Shown piece after piece: positions 20,552-31,027 of a stretch of 64,000 nt of DNA (within the stretch, counting starts at the first letter, position 1; each line of letters opens with the position of its first letter). The DNA is from Burkholderiaceae bacterium (GTDB lineage: Bacteria > Pseudomonadota > Gammaproteobacteria > Burkholderiales > Burkholderiaceae_E). Location: positions 2,170,001 to 2,234,000 of the forward strand of contig JAOSJU010000001.1 in the NCBI GenBank assembly GCA_027493945.1, written 5' to 3'. A model generated the notes under the pieces. It worked only from the letters and a program-made list of their open reading frames with translations. It did not search any database and had not been told where the DNA came from. The position numbers were made by a program, and so were the translations under genes.

Positions 20552-21247
20552 TTGGCCTACGTCGTCGCCGCCCCCGAAATCGTATCGCTGCCGGTCAGCG
20601 GCAGCGCCGACCGCTTCCCGGTGCGCCGCGTCTTCTGCGTCGGCCGCAACTACGAGGCGCACGCGAAGGAGATGGGCTTCACCGGGCGCGAGCCGCCGTT
20701 CTTCTTCCTGAAGCCAGCCGAGGCCGTCGTGCCGGTGCCGGCGGGCAGCGTCGGCGAGATCGCGTATCCGTCGCTCACGAAAGACCTGCACCACGAGATC
20801 GAACTCGTTGTGGCCATCGGCACGGGCGGGCGCGACATCGCGGTGGCCGACGCGGCGAGCCACATCTACGGCTATGCGGTCGGGCTGGACATGACGCGGC
20901 GCGACCTGCAGGGCGAGATGAAGAAGCAGGGCCGGCCGTGGTGCATCGGCAAGGCTTTCGAGCAATCGGCGCCGATCGGCCCGGTGACGCCGATCGCGCA
21001 ATGCGGGGAGCTCACGAAGGGCGCGATCTCGCTCACGGTCAACGGCGCGGCGCGCCAGGCGAGCGACGTGTCGATGCTGATCTGGAGCGTCAACGAGGTG
21101 ATCGCACACCTGTCCACGGCCTGGGTGCTCGCGCCCGGCGACCTGATCATGACCGGCACGCCCGAGGGCGTGGCCGCGGTGGTGCGCGGCGACCGCATGC
21201 ACGGGGAGATTGCCGGGCTGGGCGCGCTCGACGTGGTCGTGCGCTGA
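20552..21247 (+). CDS. Fumarylpyruvate hydrolase (FAH family)
   Basis: Hydrolyses fumarylpyruvate to fumarate and pyruvate, the last step of the gentisate route. I choose the TTG at 20552 (LAYVVAAPEIV), 7 bases after an AGGAG; 231 residues. FAH-fold motifs are present: FCVGRNYEAHAKEMG, the metal-binding LHHEIELVVAIG, WCIGKAFEQSAPIGP and ITGTPEGV in the form MTGTPEGV. No maleylpyruvate isomerase gene lies in the operon. The isomerase is either encoded elsewhere or the enzyme acts directly on maleylpyruvate; sequence alone cannot tell. Confidence 0.9.
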   Translation: MAYVVAAPEIVSLPVSGSADRFPVRRVFCVGRNYEAHAKEMGFTGREPPFFFLKPAEAVVPVPAGSVGEIAYPSLTKDLHHEIELVVAIGTGGRDIAVADAASHIYGYAVGLDMTRRDLQGEMKKQGRPWCIGKAFEQSAPIGPVTPIAQCGELTKGAISLTVNGAARQASDVSMLIWSVNEVIAHLSTAWVLAPGDLIMTGTPEGVAAVVRGDRMHGEIAGLGALDVVVR

Positions 21248-21328
21248 CCCCCCGCCGAATCGCCGCCGCGCAACGCCGCGCGGCGGCGCGCGCCACCCTT
21301 TTCGCGCGGCAACGGTATTCTTGCGGCC

Positions 21329-21909
21329 ATGGTGTGCATGCATCCCGCGTCCGTGGCGGTCGACTGGGTCTTCGGCTACGGCTCGCTCATCTGGAATCCC
21401 GAAATCGATTACGAGCGCGCCGAAGTCGCGCGCGTGCACGGCTATCACCGCGCGTTCTGCATCCGCTCGACCCGCTACCGGGGCACTCCGGAGCAACCCG
21501 GGCTGGTGCTCGGGCTCGATCGCGGCGGCAGTTGCGTCGGGGTCGCCTACCGGCTCGCCGCGGCCCGGCGCACGGACGCGATCCGTCATCTCTACGAGCG
21601 CGAGATCCCCGACTGGAGCGAGCGGGTCTACCTGCCGGTCGTGGTCGAGGCGCGCCTGCCCTGCGGCACGCGCGTCGACGCGCTGACCTTCGCCGCGGAC
21701 CGCGACCGCCCGGCCTACCAGCGGCTCGACGACGACGAGATCCTCGAGCGAATCGGATGCTGCGCCGGCCAGCGCGGCGCCAATCGCGACTACGCGATCA
21801 ACACCGGCGCGCCCTCGAGGCGCGCGGGGTGCGCGACGCGCGCCTCGAGCGCATCGCCCGGCGACTGCTGGCCGCCGAGCGCCGCAGGCGCGAGACGGCC
21901 GCCGCCTGA
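21329..21909 (+). CDS. ChaC-like gamma-glutamylcyclotransferase (one frameshift)
   Basis: Predicted glutathione-specific gamma-glutamylcyclotransferase, which releases 5-oxoproline. The N-terminal motif VFGYGSLIWNPEIDYERA is the family signature and binds the gamma-glutamyl group. FCIRSTRYRGTPEQPGLVLGL and GVAYRLA follow. The frame breaks near 21805, where AACACCGGCGCGCC stands for a likely AACACCTGGCGCGCC. Restoring the T gives NTWRALEARGVRDARLERIA, the normal C-terminus, ending at 21909. This is another CCTGG-to-CCGG loss. The gene converges on the HNH endonuclease gene. Confidence 0.85.
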
Positions 21910-21967
21910 GCGCGGCCGTGGCGCAGCCCGGAGTCCGGGCGACTCACGGCGAAATCGGCCAGGCCGG

Positions 21968-22570
21968 TCAGGCCGGCAACGCGCTGTCCGCCACGTGCAG
22001 CCGGGAGTTCGCCGGCACGCCGGCCATCAGGAATTCCATCTGGTCGGCGAGGATGCGCCGATTGCGCAGGATGAACGCCTCGTACAGGCTGGGCACGTAC
22101 GGCACGTAGAGCAGCGGCATGCGCGCCTGCTCGGGCGTGCGGTCGCCCTTGCGCAGGTTGCAGGGCTTGCAGGCGCTGACGAGATTGGTCCAGGTGTCGC
22201 GGCCGCCGCGGCTTTGCGGTTGCACGTGCTCGGCGGTGAGATCGGAGGCGCGATGCCGCGTGCCGCAGTAGGCACAAATGAAGCGGTCGCGCGCGAACAG
22301 CATCTCGCGGGTGAGCGCCGGCGTGTGCTCGAAGCGCGCGCGCCGCGACGAATCGCCGCGCACCGCGACGATCGAGCGCAGCGTGAGCGACGAGCGCTCG
22401 CCCGTGGCGCGGCAGGTCCCGCCATGCAGCGTGAAGGCATGGTCGCCGAGGTCCCGGGCCACTTGCTGCTTGTAGTAGTAGCCGACGGCCTCCTCGAAGC
22501 CGATCCAGCGGCGTGGCGTGCCGCTCGCATCGAGCGCGAGGATGCTCACCGACAAAGGCACCGACCACAC
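21968..22570 (-). CDS. HNH endonuclease
   Basis: Predicted zinc-containing HNH nuclease of 200 residues, of a type common as a stand-alone gene in Burkholderiales. The nuclease core is FARDRFICAYCGTRHRAS, LTAEHVQPQSRGG with the catalytic His, and NLVSACKPCNLRKGDRTP; two CxxC pairs hold the structural zinc. I start at the GTG at 22570 because AGGAG lies 6 bases upstream. The frame is open to 22732, but that would run over the promoter of the divergent small gene. Its biological target is unknown. Confidence 0.85.
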   Translation of the reverse strand: MWSVPLSVSILALDASGTPRRWIGFEEAVGYYYKQQVARDLGDHAFTLHGGTCRATGERSSLTLRSIVAVRGDSSRRARFEHTPALTREMLFARDRFICAYCGTRHRASDLTAEHVQPQSRGGRDTWTNLVSACKPCNLRKGDRTPEQARMPLLYVPYVPSLYEAFILRNRRILADQMEFLMAGVPANSRLHVADSALPA

Positions 22571-22597
22571 ACCGGACTCCTGGAAGCACCTGTCTTG

Positions 22598-22606
22598 TGG
22601 TATGAT
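22598..22606 (+). promoter_or_regulatory. Extended -10 promoter for the small membrane-protein gene
   Basis: TGGTATGAT fits the extended -10 consensus TGnTATAAT with one mismatch. No good -35 is visible 17 bases upstream, which is usual for extended -10 promoters. It lies about 50 bases before the ATG at 22656, in the 85-bp space between two divergent genes. Confidence 0.5.
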
Positions 22607-22655
22607 TGCAACATCATCGCACAAGCGGTGATACCTGCTCAACAAAGGTGTCCCC

Positions 22656-22862
22656 ATGTCAATCCGCGCTCTGCTGCGCGGAGGCAACGCAAGGCACCTG
22701 GTCGATTCGATCCTCCTTGCGTTCCTCCGCACCCGCGAAAAGCGGGATCAACTCCTGTTCGCGCTCCTGAAGGTCGCCGCCCCGATCGGGCTGGTCGTGG
22801 CGATGCTGCTCGTCGCCGCGCCCGAACCCGCCAGCGTGCTGGCCGCAGCCTCGGTCCCCTGA
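22656..22862 (+). CDS. Small membrane protein, function unknown
   Basis: A 68-residue protein: a basic N-terminal half (MSIRALLRGGNARHLVDSIL, TREKRDQ) followed by one transmembrane helix (LKVAAPIGLVVAMLLVAA). Support for its being real is an AAAGGTG 7 bases before the ATG and an extended -10 promoter upstream. It has no recognisable family. It lies between the HNH gene and a lipoprotein gene, both independent units. Confidence 0.5.
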   Translation: MSIRALLRGGNARHLVDSILLAFLRTREKRDQLLFALLKVAAPIGLVVAMLLVAAPEPASVLAAASVP

Positions 22863-22923
22863 GCGGCGTAGCTGCGATAATGAACGGTTAGGGCGTTGTC
22901 ATGCCCCCGCAGGAGTACCGTTC

Positions 22924-23397
22924 ATGATTCACAGCAAGACCCTCCCGATGTTGGCCCTGTGCGCCGCCGCCTCGCTGGCCGGTTGCGCGGCGCCGTCGAA
23001 ATCGGGCCACACCTACACGACCAGCGAAGCGCGCCGGCCGATGCAGGTGGAGATCGGCGTCATCCAGGCGATCCGCGAAGTCCGCCTGGAACGCAGCCCG
23101 CAGACGGGCGTGGGCACCGCTGCCGGTGCCGTGGTCGGCGGGGTGGCCGGATCGAATGTCGGCGGCGGCAAGGGGTCGATCATCGGCTCGGTGCTCGGCG
23201 CTGTGGCTGGCGGCGTGGTCGGCAGCCACGCCGAGCAGTCGCTCAGCGATCGCCCGGCGCTCGAGATCACGGTGCGCACCGACGCCGGCCGCACCTTCGC
23301 GGTGGTCCAGGAGGCCGGCGGCGAGTCGTTCGCCCCCGGCCAGCGGGTGCGCATCCTCACCGATCCGGCTCGCGGCACGACCCGCGTATCGCAATAG
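22924..23397 (+). CDS. Glycine-zipper outer-membrane lipoprotein (SlyB/Pcp-like)
   Basis: Predicted outer-membrane lipoprotein of 157 residues. The leader MIHSKTLPMLALCAAASLAG is followed by a lipobox (LAGC) with the acylated Cys at position 22. A glycine-zipper segment (GTAAGAVVGGVAGSNVGGG, IIGSVLGAVAGGVVGS) should form a membrane hairpin, and a C-terminal domain includes VRILTDPARGTTRVSQ. SlyB-type proteins help keep outer-membrane integrity under stress. The gene ends three bases before the thioredoxin-TPR gene. Confidence 0.88.
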   Translation: MIHSKTLPMLALCAAASLAGCAAPSKSGHTYTTSEARRPMQVEIGVIQAIREVRLERSPQTGVGTAAGAVVGGVAGSNVGGGKGSIIGSVLGAVAGGVVGSHAEQSLSDRPALEITVRTDAGRTFAVVQEAGGESFAPGQRVRILTDPARGTTRVSQ

Positions 23398-23400
23398 ATC

Positions 23401-24247
23401 ATGATCGACACGACCCTCGAACGCTTCAAGGACGACGTCATCGATGCGTCGATGCAGACTCCGGTGGTGCTCGACTTCTGGGCGCCGTGGTGCGGGCCGT
23501 GCAAGACGCTCGGCCCGATGCTCGAGAAGCTCGAACAGCAATACGGCGGCCGCTTCCGGCTGGTGAAGGTGGACACCGACGCGCAGCCCGAGCTCGCGCA
23601 GCATTTCCGCATCCGCTCGATTCCCACCGTCTTCGGCATCGTCAACGGCCAACCCGTCGACCAGTTCCAGGGCGCGCTGCCCGAGAGCCAGGTGCGCGAG
23701 TTCATCGACCGCCTGCTGCCGAACCCGGGCGACATCGAGGTCGAGCAGGCGATGCAGGCGATCGAGCGCGGCGATCACCCCGCCGCGGTCGAACATCTGC
23801 AGAAGGCGATCGCCAGCGATCCGGCCAACGACCACGCGCGGCTCGTCTACGCGCAGCTGCTGCTGCAGGACAACGACGCCGGCGCGGCGCAGGCGCAGCT
23901 CGCGTTCCTGTCGCCCGAGTCGCTGCAGGATCCGCAGGTGCAGGAATTGCTCGGGCAGGCGCGCCGGCAGCTGGCCGAGGGTGCCGTACCGCCGCCGCCC
24001 GGGCTGCTCGAGCGCGTCGCCGACAAGCCCGACGACCTGCAGGCGCGGCTCGACCTCGCCCGGCACTATATCGACCAGAAGGCCTGGTCGCCCGCGCTCG
24101 AAGCAGCTGCTCGAGATCGTGCGGCGCGACCGCGCCTTCGGCGACGACGTGGGCCGCAAGACGATGATCGAGGTGTTTGGACTCGCCTCGGCGCAACCCG
24201 AGCTCGTCTCCGAGTGGCGGCGCCGGCTCAGTTCGGTGCTCTTCTGA
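23401..24247 (+). CDS. Thioredoxin-TPR co-chaperone, YbbN/CnoX-like (one frameshift)
   Basis: About 280 residues. Residues 1-105 form a thioredoxin domain with the redox motif FWAPWCGPCK and the cis-proline region IRSIPTVFG. A helical region of about 160 residues follows, the TPR-like half of YbbN (AMQAIERGDHPAAVEHLQKA, DNDAGAAQAQLAFL). CnoX proteins protect client proteins under oxidative stress. The frame breaks at about 24103, where CTCGAAGCAGCTG stands for CTCGAGCAGCTG. Removing one A restores ALEQLLEIVRRDRAFGDDVG and the stop at 24247. Confidence 0.9.
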
Positions 24248-24260
24248 AAGGGGCAAGGTC

Positions 24261-24929
24261 ATGGGCAGCTTCATCGAACTCGCCGCTGCCGACGGACATC
24301 GCTTCGCCGCCTGGCAGGCGGCGCCGCAGGGCACGGCGCGCGGCGCCGTGGTCATCGCGCCCGAGATCTTCGGCGTCAACAGCCACATCCGCGGCGTGGC
24401 CGACGGCTACGCCGCCGATGGCTACCTGACGATCGCGCCGGCGCTGTTCGACCGCGTGCAGCGCAACTACGAGACCGGCTACGCCCCCGACGAGATCCGG
24501 GCCGGCGTCGCGATCATGCAGCGCATCGACTTCGACGACGCGCTGAACGACGTGGCGGCGGCAATCGCGCACGCGAAATCCGCCGGGCGCGTGGCGATCG
24601 TCGGCTATTGCTGGGGCGGCACCGTCGCCTGGCTCGCGGCGTCGCGCCTGCCGGGGCTGGCCGCCGCGGTGCCGTATTACGGCGGCGGCATGCCCAACTA
24701 CATGGACGAATCGCCGAAGTGCCCGGTGCTGTGCCACTTCGGCGAGCGCGACAAGTCGCCGTCGCCGGCGCAGGCGCGTGCGCTGCTGGCCAGGCACCCG
24801 GAGGTCGCCGCGCACTTCTACGACGCCGGCCACGGCTTCAACTGCGACCAGCGCGGCTCCTACGACGCGCAGTCGTCCAGGCTCGCGCGCACGCGCACGC
24901 TGGAGTTCCTGGCCAAGCAGGTCGGATGA
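24261..24929 (+). CDS. Dienelactone hydrolase family protein
   Basis: Alpha/beta hydrolase of 222 residues in the DLH family. The nucleophile elbow is VGYCWGGTVAW with Cys as nucleophile, as in true dienelactone hydrolases. The acid is in HFGERDKSPS and the catalytic His is in YDAGHGFNCDQRGSYD. N-terminal APEIFGVNSHIRGVADGYA is typical of the group. It follows the thioredoxin gene by 13 bases after GAAAGGGGC, so the two may be cotranscribed. Substrate unknown; a chlorocatechol role is not supported by its neighbours. Confidence 0.88.
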   Translation: MGSFIELAAADGHRFAAWQAAPQGTARGAVVIAPEIFGVNSHIRGVADGYAADGYLTIAPALFDRVQRNYETGYAPDEIRAGVAIMQRIDFDDALNDVAAAIAHAKSAGRVAIVGYCWGGTVAWLAASRLPGLAAAVPYYGGGMPNYMDESPKCPVLCHFGERDKSPSPAQARALLARHPEVAAHFYDAGHGFNCDQRGSYDAQSSRLARTRTLEFLAKQVG

Positions 24930-24948
24930 CGCGCAGGCCGGCGCGTTC

Positions 24949-26463
24949 TCAGCGCGCGCCGCTCGCGCGCTCCTTGTCGCGCAACTCGGTCTTCAGCACC
25001 TTGCCGTAGCCGCTCTTCGGCAGCGCCTCGACGAAGCGATAGCGCCGCGGCCGCTTGAAGCGCGCGATCTGCCCGAGGCAGTGCGCATCGAGCTCGTTTT
25101 CGCCGACCGGCGCGTGCGTCACCACGTAGGCGACGACGATCTCGCCCCATTCGGCGTCGGGCGCGCCGATCACGCTGACTTCCGACACCGCCGGGTGCCG
25201 CAGCAGCGCCTCCTCGACTTCGCGCGGATAGACGTTGCTGCCCCCGCTGATGATCAGGTCGCGCTCGCGATCGAGCAGCGTGAGGAACCCGTCGGCGTCG
25301 AGCCGGCCGATGTCGCCGGTGCGCAGCCAGCCGTCGCGCAGCACCTGCTCGGTCGCGTGCGGCTGGTTCCAGTAGCCCTTCATCACGACTTCGCCGCGCA
25401 CGCAGACCTCGCCCGGCTCGCCCACCGGCAACGGCGTGCCGTCGACGGCACGGATCGAGACCTCGACCATCGGCTGCGGATACCCGACCGAGGCCAGCCG
25501 CTCGCGATGGCGAGGATGCGAGCGGTCCTCGATGACGTGCCGGGGCAGCACCGTGATCGTCATCGGACTTTCGCCCTGCCCGTAGATCTGCGCCAGGTGC
25601 GGGCCGAGCACCTCGCAGGCGTCCTCGACGTCGGCCAGGTACATGGGCCCGCCGCCGTAGACGACCGTGGCCAGCCCCGGCAGCGGCCGCGGCTGCCCGC
25701 GCGCCCAGTCGACCAGCCGGCGCACCATCGTCGGGGCTGCGAACAGCGACGCGTTGCCCCAGTGCGCGGCCAGCGCCGCGATCTCGGCGCCGTCGAACCC
25801 TCCGGACTCGGGGAGCACGTTGACGCCGCCCTCGAGCACGTACGGAAAGTGGTACATGCCGCTGCCGTGCGACAGCGGCGCCGGATGCAGCATCGTGTCG
25901 CCGGGCGCCACCGGCTGCACCTCGGCCAGGTAGGCGAGCGTCATCCAGCGCAGGTTGCGCGCGGTGAGCCGCACCCCCTTGGGCCTGCCGGTGGTGCCGC
26001 TGGTGTAGAAGAGCCAGGCGTCGTCGTCTTCGTCGCGAGCGGCGATCGGCGCCGCCGGGCCGGCGCCGTCATCGAGGAACGGATGCCGATCGAGGATCCG
26101 GCAGGCGCCGGGCACGTGGCCGGCCAGCCGGTCGGCGTGGCTGACATCGGTGAAGCACAGCGTGGCGGCGCAGTCGGACAGGATGAACGCGGCCTCGCGG
26201 CCGTGCAGCCGGGCGTTGATCGGCACCGCGACCATGCCGCCCCACCACACGCCCCAGAGCAGTCGCAGGTAGTCGGGCTGGTTGCCGAAGAACAAGCCGA
26301 CGCGGTCGCCCGGCACGAGCCCCTGGCCGTGCAGCCAGGCGGCGGCGCGCGCGGCGCTGGCCGCGAACTCGCGGTAGCTGCAGACCGCGGCGCGACCGCG
26401 CGCGATCGCGGGCCGATCGCCGAAGACGGCCGCGCTGCGCTCCAGCCAATGCGCAAGGTTCAT
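24949..26463 (-). CDS. Acyl-CoA synthetase (AMP-forming)
   Basis: ANL-superfamily ligase of 504 residues that activates a carboxylic acid through an acyl-adenylate. The P-loop-like motif is WLFYTSGTTGRPKGVRL. Further conserved regions are YGQGESPMTITVL (A5), GWLRTGDIGRLDADGFL (A7), RERDLIISGGSNVYPREVE (A8) and ALPKSGYGKVLKTEL with the C-terminal catalytic Lys (A10). The ATG at 26463 follows GGGAG by 6 bases. It is convergent with the dienelactone hydrolase gene and divergent from the efflux operon. Its substrate may be a medium-chain or aromatic acid; not decided. Confidence 0.92.
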   Translation of the reverse strand: MNLAHWLERSAAVFGDRPAIARGRAAVCSYREFAASAARAAAWLHGQGLVPGDRVGLFFGNQPDYLRLLWGVWWGGMVAVPINARLHGREAAFILSDCAATLCFTDVSHADRLAGHVPGACRILDRHPFLDDGAGPAAPIAARDEDDDAWLFYTSGTTGRPKGVRLTARNLRWMTLAYLAEVQPVAPGDTMLHPAPLSHGSGMYHFPYVLEGGVNVLPESGGFDGAEIAALAAHWGNASLFAAPTMVRRLVDWARGQPRPLPGLATVVYGGGPMYLADVEDACEVLGPHLAQIYGQGESPMTITVLPRHVIEDRSHPRHRERLASVGYPQPMVEVSIRAVDGTPLPVGEPGEVCVRGEVVMKGYWNQPHATEQVLRDGWLRTGDIGRLDADGFLTLLDRERDLIISGGSNVYPREVEEALLRHPAVSEVSVIGAPDAEWGEIVVAYVVTHAPVGENELDAHCLGQIARFKRPRRYRFVEALPKSGYGKVLKTELRDKERASGAR

Positions 26464-26501
26464 CGTCATCTCCCGTGCGAGCCGGTACCATTGATTCTGC
26501 C

Positions 26502-27892
<1,391 letters not shown>

Positions 27893-27956
27893 GCAGCCAT
27901 CCACCCAACGGTCGTCCCCACGTGAGCCCGAACACAGCGCGCGGAGCGCGCGCCCG

Positions 27957-30900
27957 ATGAACCCGTCGCGGCTGTTCATCCTGCGGCCGGTGGCGACCTC
28001 GCTGCTGATGGTGGCGATCCTGCTGGCGGGGCTGCTCGGCTACCGACTGCTGCCGCTGTCGGCGCTGCCCGAAGTCGACTATCCGACGATCCAGGTCACC
28101 ACGCTGTATCCGGGCGCGAGCCCCGACGTGATGACCTCGTCGGTCACCGCGCCGCTTCGAGCGCCAGTTCGGCCAGATGCCGGGCCTGAAGCAGATGTCG
28201 TCGGCCAGCTCGGGCGGCGCCTCGGTGATCACGCTGCAGTTCGAGCTCACGCTGCCGCTGGACGTGGCCGAGCAGCAGGTGCAGGCGGCGATCAACGCGG
28301 CCGGCACGACGCTGCCCAACGACCTGCCGGTGCCGCCGATCTACAGCAAGGTCAACCCGGCCGACGCGCCGGTGCTCACGATCGGCGTGGCCTCGCGCAC
28401 CATCCCGCTGCCGCGGGTTCGCGATCTCGTCGAGACGCGCGTGGCGCAGAAGATCGCGCAACTGCCCGGCGTCGGGCTGGTCTCGATCGCCGGCGGGCAG
28501 CGCCCGGCGATGCGCGTGCGCGTCGACCCGAAGGCGCTCGCCTCGACGGGGCTCGGCATCGAGGACGTGCGCACTGCCATCGTCAACGCCAACGCGAACC
28601 AGGCCAAGGGCAGCTTCGACGGGCCGACCCGCGCGGCCACGATCGACGCCAACGACCAGATCCGCGCGGTCTCGGGCTATCGCGACCTGGTCCTCGCGTA
28701 TCGCGGCGGCGCGCCGCTGCGGCTTGCCGACGTCGCGGAGATCACCGAGGGCGCCGAGAACGACCGGCTGGCCGCCTGGGCCAACGAAGCGCCGGCGATC
28801 GTGCTGAACATCCAGCGCCAGCCGGGATCGAACGTGATCGAGGTCGTCGACCGGGTCAAGGAGCTGCTGCCCACGCTGCGCGCATCGCTGCCGGGCGCGG
28901 TCGAGGTCACGGTGCTCACCGACCGCACCACGACGATCCGCGCATCGGTGCGCGACGTGCAGCGCGAACTGGCGCTGGCGGTCGCGCTGGTGGTGATGGT
29001 GATCTTCCTGTTCCTGCGCAACCTGTCGGCCACGGTGATTCCGAGCGTCGCGGTGCCGCTGTCGCTCGTGGGCACCTTCGGCGTGATGGTGCTGGCCGGC
29101 TTCTCGCTGAACAACCTCACGCTGATGGCGCTCACCATCGCCACCGGCTTCGTGGTCGACGACGCGATCGTGATGATCGAGAACATCGCGCGCTATCTCG
29201 AGCGGGGCGATTCGCCGCTCGAGGCCGCGCTGAAGGGCTCGAAGCAGATCGCCTTCACGATCATCTCGCTCACCGTGTCCCTGATCGCGGTGCTGATTCC
29301 GCTGCTGTTCATGGCCGACGTGGTGGGCCGGCTGTTTCGCGAGTTCGCGATCACGCTGGCGGTGGCGATCCTGATCTCGGCGGTCGTCTCGCTCACGCTC
29401 ACGCCGATGATGTGCGCGCGGCTGCTGCGGCACGTGCCGCCCGAGCGCGAGGGGCGCTGGCAGCGCGCCAGCGGCGCGGCGTTCGAGCGCCTGATCGCGG
29501 TCTACGGGCGCCTGCTCGACAAGGTGCTCGATCACCAGCCGGCGACGCTCGCGGTCGCGGTGCTCACGCTCGCGCTCACCGTCGCGCTGTACGTCGTCGT
29601 GCCCAAGGGCTTCTTCCCGGTGCAGGACACCGGCGTGATCCAGGGCATCTCCGAGGCCGGGCAGTCGGTCTCGTTCGCCGCGATGGCCGAGCGCCAGCAG
29701 GCGCTGGCGCGCGAGATCCTGAAGGACCCCGCGGTCGAGAGCCTGAGCTCGTTCATCGGCGTCGACGGCGTGAACCCGACGCTGAACACCGGCCGGATGC
29801 TGGTGAACCTGAAGCCGCTGGCCGAGCGCGACGCCGACGCGTCCGCCGTGATCCGCCGGCTGCAGCCGCGGCTCGCGCAGCTGCCCGGCATCACGCTGTA
29901 CATGCAGCCGGTGCAGGATCTCACCGTCGAGGACCGCATCAGCCGCACGCAGTACCAGTTCAGCCTGGAAGACCCCGACCCCGAACGACTCTCGCTGTGG
30001 GTGCCGCGGATGGTCGAGCGGATGCAGGCGATTCCCGCCCTGGCCGACGTCGCCAGCGACCTGCAGGACCGCGGCCTGCAGGCGTACCTGGAGATCGACC
30101 GCGACGCCGCCGGCCGGCTCGGACTGTCGATGAACGCGATCGACAACGCGCTGTACAGCGCGTTCGGCCAGCGGCAGGTGTCGACGATCTTCACGCAGGC
30201 CAACCAGTACCGCGTGGTGCTCGAGGTGGCGCCGCAGTTCCAGGCGAACCCGGGCTCGCTCGAGGCGATCCACGTGAGCGGCAGCGCCGGCCAGCTGGTG
30301 CCGTTGTCGAGCATCGCGCACGTGGTCGAGCGGCCGACCGCGCTGGTGATCAACCACCTCGGCCAGTTCCCCGCGGCGACGATCTCGTTCAACCTCGCGC
30401 CGGGCGCGTCGCTCGGCGAGGCGGTCGACGCGATCCACGCGGCCGAGCGCGAGCTCGGCCTGCCGGCGAGCATCCAGACGCGCTTCCAGGGCGCCGCGCT
30501 GGCGTTCCAGGCTTCGCTCGACAGCACGCTGTGGCTGATCCTCGCCGCGCTGGTCATGATGTACATCGTGCTCGGCGTGCTCTACGAGAGCTACATCCAC
30601 CCGGTCACGATCCTGTCGACGCTGCCCTCGGCCGGCGTCGGGGCGCTGCTCGCGCTGATGCTGGCCGGCAGCGACCTGGGCATCGTCGCGGTGATCGGCA
30701 TCGTGCTGCTGATCGGCATCGTGAAGAAGAACGCGATCATGATGATCGACTTCGCGCTCGACGCCGAGCGCAACGAGGGCAAGTCGCCGCGCGAGGCGAT
30801 CTACCAGGCCTGCCTGCTGCGCTTCAGGCCGATCCTGATGACCACGATGGCGGCGCTGCTGAGCGCGCTGCCGCTGATGCTGGGCACCGGCGTGGGCTCG

Positions 30901-31017
30901 GAGCTGCGCCACCCGCTCGGCGTGACGATGGTGGGCGGCCTGCTGGTGAGCCAGGTGCTCACGCTGTTCACCACGCCGGTCGTCTACCTGGCTTTCGACC
31001 GGCTGGCACGACGATGA
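27957..31017 (+). CDS. mdtB: RND multidrug efflux pump, MdtB-like (one frameshift)
   Basis: Inner-membrane proton-driven pump of about 1,020 residues with twelve predicted helices and two large periplasmic loops. The family start is [20 protein letters not shown]. The first MMPL-type helix cluster has [20 protein letters not shown] with the proton-relay Asp pair; the second has [20 protein letters not shown]. The frame breaks near 28155, where GCCGCTTCGAGCG stands for GCCGCTCGAGCG. Removing a T restores [18 protein letters not shown]. Two tandem pump genes, as here, are the mark of MdtBC heteromultimers. Confidence 0.94.
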
Positions 31018-31027
31018 AGATGCAGCG

